The notes beneath the pieces are model-generated. The model searched no databases, had not been told where the DNA came from, and saw only the letters and a program-made list of their open reading frames with translations. 64,000 bases of DNA from Bimuria novae-zelandiae CBS 107.79 (lineage: Eukaryota > Ascomycota > Dothideomycetes > Pleosporales > Didymosphaeriaceae). The position numbers were made by a program, and so were the translations under genes. Positions 55,050 to 64,000 of this stretch are shown one piece after another (position 1 is the stretch's first letter; the number at the start of each line of letters is the position of its first letter). Location of the stretch: NCBI GenBank assembly GCA_010015655.1, contig ML976656.1, positions 1,111,385-1,175,384 on the forward strand. The letters run 5' to 3'.

Positions 55050-56125
55050 ATGCCTACCATTCTTGTCCTCGGCGCAACCCGCGGTCTCGGGGCCAGCGTA
55101 GCGAACCTCTACAGGTCTGATCCGAACAATAATGTTCTGGCCACAGCCCGCTCTGCCAATCCGCCGCCCAGCAGTACGCTCCCGCATTTTCGTCTTCTAA
55201 ATTATATTGTGATCTTCGCGGCTATTCCATTGACTACCTGCGCTAATGGTTCGATCTCGCAGCAAAGAACCTCAACTATATCCCAGGTATTGATATTGCC
55301 TCCCCAGAGGCCGGAAAGAAGCTGCTCAACTTTCTGCACACGAGATCTATCTCTCACATCGACGTCTTGATCATCACAGCTGGCTACTTTGCCACCGAGT
55401 CGCTAAAAGAGCCGTCCTTCGAAGCCCAGGAGAAGATGTACCGCACCTGTGCCATCGGACCGACTATCCTTGTTACTACTCTTGCTAACGACTCCGATTC
55501 TCTGTTGGACTCAAAGTCTAAAGTCATTTTCGTCTCTTCAGAAAGTGGAAGCATCACGCTGCGACATGAGAAGGAGGGCGGCGGTAATTATGGGTAGGTC
55601 GCGCCGCTCTCAACTCACAGAAACTGCTTACCGTGGTTAGGCATCACGCCAGCAAAACTGCGCTCAACATGTCCGCAAAGCTGCTGAGCCTGGATTTGAA
55701 AGAAAGGGGCGTCGCTATAGCTGTCGTACACCCGGGCTTCATGCGAACAGGTTCGGTCCCTCCTTTCTCGCCTTGGACGGGCTTTTACTAGCTGTATAGC
55801 TAACAAGCACAGAAATGACCCGTGGTGTGGGGTTTGACAAGTTCTGGGACGACGGTGGTGGTAAGCCAGCCTACAGTGACTTGTGGTCAGACACTAAATC
55901 TCAGACAGCTGTAACGCCGGACGTTGCTGCAAAGTCCCTTGTAGAGTGGATATCGACGTTTGACATCTCGAAGACGGGCGAGTATTGGGCCCCTCGTGGA
56001 CCTGGGTAAGCAGTATTGCATACATGCTTGAATTTGGCTGATAGGTCCGCAGCGACATCGGCACCGCAGAAGCTGTTCTGGGTTCCAAAGACAAACTACC
56101 TACTCCTCTTCAACTTCCTTGGTAG
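55050..56125 (+). CDS. Short-chain dehydrogenase/reductase, five exons, atypical active site
   Basis: Exons 55050-55191, 55263-55593, 55641-55750, 55813-56005, 56053-56125 sum to 849 nt, 282 residues, normal for a classical SDR. The NAD(P)-binding motif is GATRGLG (residues 8-14). Later landmarks: IDVLIITAGYF, KVIFVSSESGSI, SKTALNMSAKLLSLDL, VVHPGFMRTEMTRG and the ending LPTPLQLPW. Introns are 71, 47, 62 and 47 bp; the first has an unusual GTCTTC donor, the others have normal donors and CTAAC/CTGAT-type branches. The catalytic YxxxK reads HHASK, histidine where tyrosine is expected, so activity is doubtful. It sits 150 bp from the AT-rich block. Substrate unknown. Confidence 0.78.
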
Positions 56126-56643
56126 ATGGTGGACCTTTCTACCATGACTTGATGGATCGCATGTGGGGGCGCAAGCATGCCAAGCAGGCGACCGGTTACG
56201 CACACAAAATGGTGATTGGTTGCGCAAGGATCGATGTTACTTCAATATCCCTTCCTACAACACCAGTGCAGAGTTCCCAATAGTCTTCCTAATACAAAAG
56301 TCTCTCTCGTTGCGCTTGCGCATGCTGACATGCTGATTCTCGTTGTCGGCAATGTGATTTGCTCCCAACGGTTGTTGCAGTTCCGGGTTGGACAGGGTAT
56401 ATTAATCTACCTCAATTTGTAGACAAACGCCCCTTGGGTAGCCCTCTTCATCGGCACGACGTGATATATGAAGGTAATATGTCAAGTTCCGATGCTGATG
56501 CATGGCGGTGGGGGCATGTCCTTACAATGAATCATGACTGTGTATGGTGGGAGAGGTATCTATATGTCTACAGGACCTCCACTTAGGACGCGTCGAAACA
56601 AGTAAAATCGGGTCGCAATCCATACAAAATCTCTGATTTCGTG
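56126..56643. other. Intergenic, no gene seen
   Basis: Lies between the dehydrogenase and the DUF1996 pseudogene; short motif-free frames. Confidence 0.5.
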
Positions 56644-57949
56644 ATGAAGTGGCAAGCACACTTCCTACAAGCCAGCTTTGCGCATGCTGCAATGCGTTTC
56701 GGCTGCTCCACCGTTTCCGTCCAACGACTCGATCCCCTGGTAGAACCTGGAGCAAATCCTAGCTCCCATGTCCACCAAGTCAGCTCTTTCATTCCTCCCG
56801 ATACATAAAGCTAACTCAGAAAAGATCGTTGGTGGCAATGCGTTCGCGCCGACCATGAAAGGCGACATTGGCGAACAAGCTAACTGCACAACATGTGTCT
56901 ACACAGAGGATTTCAGGTCATCGCCTCCCTTGTGACGAAGTGAAACTAGCAAGCTGATATTTACAGTAACTACTGGACTGCAGTCATGTACTTCCGCCAC
57001 GAGAATGGTTCCTACAAGCGTGTTCCGCAGTATCCAAATGCGCAGCTTGGATATGAGGGGTACGCCTTGATGTTTCCAGGAACGTATCCGAATGCTAACC
57101 TACAACTTAATAGACAAAATGCTTCCGACATTAAGGGTGGCATGACGATTTACTATACAGAGAAGAACTTTGACACTGATGGGACAGATTATATCACCGC
57201 CTTCCCTCCGGTAAAGCACAAGAACCATATCGTAGATTCATAATTCGGAAACTAATGCTTGTGCACCCTAGGGCTTCCGTATGACGGTCGGCAGTCCCAC
57301 CACCTCGGATAAAAACAACGGGACTAATCCAGGTCTTGCGTATACCTGCTTGCAATCGATCCTAACGCGCGGTCACGAGACTCCAACTTTCCCCGAAGAG
57401 TCATGCCCTGCTGGCATCATGGTACTAACTTCCTCTAGGCTCTCCGTTGTATGATCACATGCTTACCGATAATTCCAGGCCATTCACCATTTTCCAGCCT
57501 GCTGGGACGGGAAAAACCTCGACAGTCCTGACCATTAGAGCCCCATGGCCAATACTGAGAGAGGCCACTTCCTCGATCCCGGGCTTTGCCCAGACTCGCA
57601 TCCTGTCCGCGTCCCTATGGTTGCCTACGAGACGATGTGGAACACAACTGGATTCAAAGATATGTGGCCTAAAGACGGTCCGCAGCCGTTTGTATGGTCG
57701 TTTACAGGGAACGGGTATGGTACGCATGCCGACTATTTGTTTGGCTGGAAGGGCGACAGTCTCCAGCGAGCGCTCAATGATAGCTGCATGTTCCATGACT
57801 GCGGCAGCCCAGGTATGCAAGGAATACTGAAGACACAGACTGTTGAAAAAATGAACAAGTGCTCGGCGGTACAGGAGGTACAAGAGGACATTGACGGGCG
57901 GTTGGATGAGTTACCGGGACAGACGATGGGCATGACCTTTGAAGCGTAG
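56644..57949 (+). pseudogene. DUF1996-family gene, paralogue of 43774, with a nonsense codon
   Basis: Exons 56644-56778, 56825-56916, 56967-57210, 57272-57421, 57479-57949, with 57060-57113 probably a further 54-bp intron (GTACGC, GCTAAC, TTAATAG). Family landmarks: DPLVEPG, SSHVHQIVGGNAF, CTTCVYTEDF, SNYWTAVMYFR, GGMTIYY, FPACWDGKNL, DYLFGWKGDSLQ. With the 54 bp removed the exons sum to 1038 nt (345 residues). TAG at 57536-57538 stands where the paralogue reads on (after LDSPDH); CAG to TAG is a RIP-type change. The leader MKWQAHFLQASFAHAA is short and poorly hydrophobic next to the paralogue's, so secretion may be lost. The first donor is GTCAGC, also weak. Confidence 0.78.
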
Positions 57950-58265
57950 ATAATAGACACACGTATATTCGCAAAAGGTTGTACAGTGAATGGATATAGG
58001 AGTGTAGAAAACCCTTAGGAGTGGCAGCTACTATAGGTAGTTCCATTAGCTATAATAATAGATATTTAATATTACGTCTTAGGTACTATAAACACTACGT
58101 ATTATTACAGTAGACTATTTAAAGGTAGTAATTTAAAAAAAATTAAATACATATTCTTTTAATATGGACTACGCTATTATAGAAAATTCACCCTATAAGA
58201 AATCGTTATTAGTGTTAGGCTTAGCCATAATAGAAGAGATTAATAAGTTATATGTAATAAGGTGA
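57950..58265. other. Intergenic to AT-rich transition
   Basis: The 3' flank of the DUF1996 gene turns abruptly AT-rich near 58030. Nothing readable. Confidence 0.5.
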
Positions 58266-60097
58266 CGTGTTCCACCCACTCAGTGGCGCACACCACTCAG
58301 CGGCGCACCCCACCAAAATCGCGACGCGTCTCCTCACTACTTTCGCGATGCTGCCCACCCAGCGCGCCTCTCAGGCTCAAAAAGAAGGTAGGCTTGCTCT
58401 TTTAAAGCATGCCTTTTAAATAAAATAAATATTAAGCTACTAAAGGGCTATAGCTATATATAGCGTTTTAGTAATAAGTTTTTACTAACGCGTTAATAGC
58501 ACCCTCCTATAAGCTATAACTAACGCTTAAAAATATAAGCTATACCCTATAAAGGAGTAAGCCCTAATAAATTAAATCTTAAACCTTAACTAACGCGGGT
58601 TTCCCCCCTAAATTATTAATATATAATAAATAGTAGACTATTTACTTGCTACGCGTAGCTAGATCCCTCCCTTATAGCTTATAAGTAAGAACTAGGTATC
58701 GCGCTTTATTAACACCTAGCTAAAGTTATAGATAAAGTAGAATAAAAAGTTCTATAGCTAGCGCGCCCTTTGTAAGGATCCTATTAAGATCTCTACCTAG
58801 TATAAGCTTGTGGAGGAGACGCGCCAGAGGTATAGCATATAGGATAAAGATACCTATAACTTTAATAAAATAGGCGTTGCTATAAGTGTTATAGTAACGT
58901 CTAAAGCAGTTATAAGTTTTACTATAATTAGTTAAGTAGTTACTATATAGCTAGGTAACTATAAGTAAGTAATAATAATTAAGAGTATTTACGCGTCTGG
59001 CTAGGCTATCCTACCTTTTATTATTTTATTAAGAGAGCTTTACTAAGCTAGCTAGTATAAAGACCTACCTGCTAACTAGGTAGTTGCTATTAGTAATAAT
59101 AACTAGATAATAAATAACTTAGGCTTTGCCTAACTATAGCACTGTAATTAATATACAGCGTCTTATACCTCTAGTGTCTATTAACTACTTATACTTAATA
59201 GCTATAGTAGCCATGCAACGCTAGCGTTTAACTAGTACTATATAAAGAATAAGATTATTAGTCTATATATGCCTACGCACACGTCGCACCTCCTATAGCT
59301 ACTAGATATTGGCTATTTCTCGCCTCTTAAGGTAGCATACGGCCAGCAGGTGTAGGAGCTCGCGCGATAAGGCGTCTTTTATATTAATAAGATAGACTTC
59401 CTATAGGCCTACCTACGTATTAGGGAGATAGTCTTTATAAAAAAGAATATTAAGGCTAGCTTTTAAGTAATAGGACTAGTCCTTACCTATCTAGATCGCG
59501 TTTTATTATTACTTACTATAGTTAGGACGTCCTCTCTATTTTAGATAAAAGTTAATACTAAAGGCGTATAAATAGTAAAGATACCGTATACTAGTGCTTA
59601 ACTAGAGTAATAAGCTTAACTTATTAAGAATCTACTCTGCTATTAATCTTAAAGTCCTACTAGTTAAGCTATTTACTAGGTTATTAAAAGTTACTAGCTT
59701 GCGATAAACTTAGTAACTATACTTATAGTAGAGGTAGTAAAGCTTTAGCAGACTAATTAACGCTATTAGTGTAAGTAGTAGTAGCGGCGATAGTATATTG
59801 CTTATAGAGGAGCTCTATAGGCTGCAGAAGGTTAATTGCTTGCTGTAGAGGCTGAAAGGGTAGTGTAGTAGGTAGAGCAAGAGAATCGCGTAGGGCAATA
59901 ACAAGTACCACCTACGTGTAGTAACTATCACGAATAAGGCTATAGAAGAACTTAGTGTAAATAGAGATTGTAGCTATTATATAAATTTATTTATAGAAAA
60001 TTTAACTATCGCGTTATTAAGCTATCGTGTAGAAAGCTATGTTAGTTTTGGTGGGGTGCGCTACTGAGTGGTGCGCGCCACTGAGTGGTGGAACACG
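58266..60097 (+). mobile_element. Fot1/pogo-type DNA transposon, RIP-degraded
   Basis: Terminal inverted repeats of about 52 bp (58266-58318 and 60046-60097) begin CGTGTTCCACC and end CCCCACCAAAA. Within each are two direct copies of CCACTCAGYGGCGCAC. The 1832-bp size suits the Fot1/pogo group of the Tc1/mariner superfamily. A TA target duplication cannot be seen. Confidence 0.8.
58340..59950 (+). pseudogene. Fot1/pogo DDE transposase, decayed
   Basis: Reading through stops, the section around 59240-59480 gives the pogo/Fot1 pattern of a cysteine-free MPTHTSHLLQLLDIG followed by a YGQQVQELARQG-like helix, the region around the third catalytic acidic residue. The N-terminal start MLPTQRASQAQKEGRLAL is at about 58348. 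Dozens of TAA/TAG codons make it dead. Confidence 0.7.
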
Positions 60098-60250
60098 TTA
60101 AGCGCCCTGCTTACTAAGCCGATACTATGTGACTTTCCCACTTGTACCAAAAGGTACGCCCAAGAATACTAAAGCTGGTATATTCTTGTATATTATAATG
60201 TAACGTCGAAAAAGAGTGTTCAGGCAATCGTTGTTTTGATTGAGAAGCTA
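60098..60250. other. Short unassigned spacer
   Basis: About 150 bp of mixed composition between the Fot1 element and Tc1 copy 2. It starts TTAAGCGCCC, a TTAA that could mark the outer end of the PiggyBac-like element further right, unproven. Confidence 0.35.
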
Positions 60251-60399
60251 CAAAGGGTAATCTCAATAAAGTCGGCCGTCATGTGACTTGCCAAGAAGCT
60301 AGCGCGTCACTAGCGGAACAGAGTCTCCGAGCCTCCGAGCCTCTAAGAGCTCTGTAGAGCGTTAACACCTACACTTCAACCTTACGTTTCTTACTTAAT

Positions 60400-62116
60400 A
60401 TGGCTTTAAATCCTGCTAAAAAAAGCTCTCGATTGCTTTTAGAAGCCCAGCTAGCTGCTATCGTCGTTTTTAGGACAAAATACAACCTTACTTTTTTAGA
60501 AATCGCCATTGATTTGGGTATAACTAACCACGCCTATGGTAAGGCATTTTAACGCGTTAAAGGCGCCGCAAAGGGCGACTTACTCCAGGAATTGCTAGCT
60601 GCAACACCTATAGTCAAGCAGTCTCCTCCTGGCAGACCTGTAAAGGTACGCGATGGCTCTTCGCTGAGCGCAAGACTACGGCATGACATTATTGTATATG
60701 GTACCTACCAGGTGCATGACGCTGTCAGAGACCTCTGCGCAGAAGCTAGCATTACACTTAGTAAGAATATAGTCTATAATATTGCTAGGGAGCACCGCGA
60801 CGAATAGCACTTATACGTAATAACTTATAGAGTATAACCTAAAAAACTAGCGCTTAGTAGTAATAATAAGGACTAGTAACTATAGTACTATACCTAGCTT
60901 AAGGCTAAATATAACCTACACTTTCTACGCATTATATTCGTCTACTATAATAAAATCTTTAAGTCTATTAGCGAGAGTAATATACGTAACAGAAAGTAGA
61001 AGATTTTAAAACTAGTTAAATAAGATAGTAATATCTATGTACTGCCTGCAACGCTACCTAAATTTAGTCTTATAATTTACGCTACTACTTTAACTAATAC
61101 TACTTACTCCTATTAATGCCCTTGCATTATTTAAGCTTAAAATAATAATAAGAGCTATAAGGACCTTATACAACGCGTTTCTTATATAAATAATATAGCA
61201 AAAGAGGCTTTTAAGGTTAAACGCTCTTGCGCGACTATTGCTAGCACTAATAAAAAGTAGTAACTATAAGAAATTAACTATAATATTACTTATAATAATA
61301 GTTAACGCTAAGCTACTAATAAGGCTACTAGTAAAAAGGGTGGAGCTTTCCGCGCAGGTATTAAGAAACCTTTTACTATTAAAAAGTTCTTTAAAATAGA
61401 GGAGTTTGTATATAACGGAGGGAAGGGCATAAATGGTATCTAGTACGTAAAAAACATATTTAAGAAACACCTTGTTAGATTAAAGGGTGTTTTTAATAAG
61501 ATAGAAAAGTAATTAATTCTTGTGTTATGTCTTTGCAAGAATGTAAGGCTCTTTTATCCTTACGTCTCACGTTAAGACGCTAATCTATTTCCGTTGAGTA
61601 AGGAGAGTCGCCCTTTGTCCCGCCCGGAATCGTGCGGATGAACCAGACTGCTGGCAAAGTCTCTTTGTGTAGGGTTGCGCCAGCTACCTTCGTGTGTGCA
61701 AAGGGCCATGTAATCGGACACACCTATTCCCTTATTACTACGCTATACGCGATAATAACCTAGGCGTAGCTATTTATTTAATTTAAAATAATATTTACCT
61801 ATACTTATTAGGTCTCTAGTACTGCTAGCTAGAAATTAAAGCTCTAGGAATTAAGTTTGGCCCTTAGCCTCCTAATTTACCCGACTTACACCCAATTGAG
61901 CGCTGTTTTGGGCGTCTAGAAGGTTTTTGGCAAGTTACGAATGCCTATCAAGTTCTAAGGAGGCCAAAAAGGCTGCAGAAACAGTACATAAAGGAGGTCT
62001 GGCAAGGTGATGAGACACTCAGGCAGTATATGGCCGAAAAGCTTCATCCTACCTACTTTATGCGCGTTGCAGAGCTCTGCGAGGACGCAGGTGGCCAGAA
62101 CAACTTTACAGCATAA
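60400..62116 (+). pseudogene. Tc1/mariner-type transposase, copy 2, interrupted
   Basis: Starts at ATG 60400 (MALNPAKKSSRLLL) and ends at TAA 62114-62116. It keeps the EIAIDLGITNH helix-turn-helix segment and the SPDLHPIER catalytic motif (about 61880-61905; the residue before it reads L for S in places because of RIP). A solo LTR cuts the DDE domain and many stops break the middle. Confidence 0.82.
61473..61720 (+). repeat. Solo LTR inside Tc1 copy 2
   Basis: 248 bp, TGTTAGATT...AATCGGACA, flanked by the target duplication CACCT (61468-61472, 61721-61725). Copy 1 of the Tc1 element has the uninterrupted site (AAGAAACACCTATTCC). It still holds many CpA sites while the host element around it is RIP-degraded. 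Related to the split LTR at 46884-54223. Confidence 0.9.
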
Positions 62117-62247
62117 TTAGAACATCTTATTTGGGTGTATTTGCTTATACTTTAGATGGAATCAAGATACGCGACTTTTAAAGTTGCTACCCCTGCAGGA
62201 ATCCCTGCTGCACGTGACGGCCGACTTTATTGAGATTACCCTTTGTA

Positions 62248-64000
62248 CTCTATCCCCCGCATAGCCAACATCGCCCTGGCACGGGCCACATCTTATTAGC
62301 CAATTAGATGCAAATACATCAAAACACTAAATGTTTGTTGTCATGTAGGCAATTTTTGTTTGCCAGCCAAAACACGCCTTTTTTAAAAGCTTTTATATAT
62401 GCAACTATGCCTAATTGTACAGCGCTATTAAGTAATAATACTAACTTCATAAAATATATAAAGTATAGCCTAAAGGCAGGAGATTTGCCTAATTTACCTA
62501 CTTAGCTACTACCCTTATAGCAATCGCTTAAAATTAATAATTTATATACTTTTAGACGCGCTCTCTTACCTAACTATATAGATTTTAACTTTCCTATTAC
62601 TTTATTTAACTTATTTTTTAATGTAGGCGTCGTTAATTAGATCGTATACTATACAAATTAGCATGCTAAAAAGCTTTAGGCTAACGCGCCCTTAACGCCT
62701 AACCGCCGTTAATAGAAACCTACCTCTCTAAGCGAGCTATATACGTACTTCGCCGTTATTATTTATATAGGCGTCTACTAGGAGCCCTTGCTTATTAAAT
62801 ACTAGTAAAAGCTTCATAAGACAGCGCCTCGGCATAAGATTAATTACTACATGTTAAAGGAGAGATAGCAGTAGCTTAATCGCTACTTATACTATATAAA
62901 GGTTAACTAGAGCTTTAAGTCTCCCTTTAGCCAAGTGTAGGATCTCTTAGAGACGCTCTACGAGCGTAGCTTTAAGTACTAGGCGCCTAGCGTATACCTC
63001 TATATTAATAAGGTAATTACGAGATTTACAGGCCGCGCAAGCAAGATTATAATAATAAAAATAAAGCTTACGCCTAAAGGCTTTAAGATCTAGTGCTTAG
63101 CTAATAATAGAGTAATTCTAAACTAGTTATTTTATGCTAGAGGGCGAGGGCCTATTAACTTACTTAACTTACCTGCTAACGCGCTAGCTTTTACTCCTAT
63201 AGAGTTAGTTCCTATTACTCTTATACTCGCCGTAAACGCTGCTGGCTAGCGCCTCTTTCCGCCAAATCTCTATATTATATAGGACGATAATCTCTTTAAC
63301 ACTATCCCTATGCTTAAATACCTTAGATCTAAAGGCGTAGGCTACGCTGGGACAGTCCGCACGATAAAGATAACAATAGAGAAGATTTTTAAGGCGATAG
63401 TAGAGGCAGAATTATAGGTAGAGGCGCTAGCTATTAGCACTTATACGTAGGTAAAGCTCTTAAAGGAGCGCTTTAATAGCGACCTAATAAAACTTAAAAC
63501 ACACTATACGCGCAAGCTAGAGTGGGGAGATACTTACTAGGCGCTCTCGTAGAGTCGGCAGGTGCTTTAGGTAGCTTGGAGAGACAACCAGGTCGTTCTT
63601 TTTGCCAGTACTATCGCTGAGCGTGAGTACTTTGCCCTCAACACCATGCTAATGCTCCGCTGACGATAGTCGCCACAAGTAACTTAGGTTATTATAAAGC
63701 TCCGCCGACGCTCTAAGATAGCTCTAAATAACAAGAAACTTTTTAAGAAAGCCTTTAGTAGCGAGCCTCTTAAGTTACTAAGTATCCTTTAGATAATAGA
63801 TAACTATAATTACTATAAGAGCGAGGTTAATTGCTTTAACTAAATAAAAAGCTACTACTTTGTTTAGCAGGTCTGCTAGCGTACCTAGCGCCCGCTCTAG
63901 TACTTTCTGCTAGATCTAACGCTTAATAATTACTACAGGCTCTCCTTGTACTCCTCTCGCGACTCCGCTAAACGCTCCGGCCATAAGAAGTTCCTATACA
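62248..64000 (+). pseudogene. PiggyBac-like (DDE_Tnp_1_7) transposase, decayed, runs off window
   Basis: Possible start at ATG 62408 (MPNCTALLSNNTNF). Reading through TAG/TAA, the order of conserved pieces fits PiggyBac-derived transposases: ELYTYFAVIIYIGV (about 62735-62775), SPFSQVQDLLETLYERSF, LKYLRSKGVGYAGTVRT (about 63315-63365) and WRDNQVVLFAST (about 63580-63615), then a Y-rich segment toward the end. Stops occur throughout at former CAG/CAA sites. 62248-62407 is 5' flank with nothing readable. The 3' end is outside the window. Confidence 0.68.

Larger units (their letters stand above)
60251..62245 (+). mobile_element. Tc1/mariner-superfamily DNA transposon, copy 2
   Basis: Same ends as copy 1 (CAAAGGGTAATCTCAATAAA), with TA duplications at 60249-60250 and 62246-62247. 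It is 1995 bp, longer than copy 1 because of a solo LTR (61473-61720) and about 22 bp that copy 1 lacks. RIP is heavier than in copy 1, above all in 60790-61860. Confidence 0.92.

Noticed and set aside
58266..60097. Assigning the element to a named family such as Molly or Pixie
   Set aside because: I cannot compare with reference sequences here; only the Fot1/pogo level is supported.

Overview
This window is nuclear DNA of a filamentous ascomycete, most likely a dothideomycete of the Pleosporales type (inferred from gene style, not proven). Introns are short (46-71 bp) with GT...AG ends and CTRAY-type branch points. The window has two compartments: gene-bearing DNA of balanced composition, and AT-rich blocks of nested transposons crowded with TA dinucleotides and stop codons. 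The decay is nearly all C-to-T or G-to-A at CpA/TpG sites, the signature of repeat-induced point mutation (RIP).

Layout. (1) 1-19.8 kb is a transposon nest: a minus-strand Ty1/copia element (A) split by a Tc1/mariner element at 2328-4051, then a plus-strand gag-only copia-type element (B, TSD TAACG) that carries a tandem pair of RIP-degraded minus-strand copia elements (C/D, TSD ACTTG). (2) 19.8-24.4 kb holds a stop-riddled ORF, a cysteine-rich membrane protein gene with one in-frame stop, a DUF1996 gene with a 1-nt frameshift, and a small hairpin MITE. (3) 24.5-36.8 kb is the stable part: an MFS sugar transporter, a SAC-domain phosphoinositide phosphatase with an hSac2-like domain, and a 666-residue low-complexity/coiled-coil protein, all on the minus strand, then a long non-coding stretch and a 495-bp assembly gap. 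(4) 37.3-45.2 kb has a second MITE, an unmutated solo LTR (TSD GTATC), a decayed gene, a Cys-rich fragment, and an intact six-exon DUF1996 gene with an 8-nt micro-exon. (5) 45.4-54.9 kb is a second nest: a unit with 43-bp inverted ends holds a solo LTR (TSD GCTAT), which in turn holds a full Ty3/gypsy chromodomain element (TSD GGGAG, 477-bp LTRs). (6) 55.0-57.9 kb has a short-chain dehydrogenase gene and a third, nonsense-mutated DUF1996 gene. (7) 58.3-64.0 kb has a Fot1/pogo element, a second Tc1 copy carrying a solo LTR (TSD CACCT), and the start of a PiggyBac-like transposase that runs off the window.

Four single-copy genes look functional by frame and splice arithmetic (transporter, SAC phosphatase, 666-aa protein, DUF1996 at 43.8 kb); the dehydrogenase is open but has a doubtful active site. 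The cellular genes nearest the transposon blocks carry point lesions, several of RIP type, which suggests RIP spilling from repeats into neighbouring genes. I see no operons, tRNA or rRNA genes, or CRISPR array.
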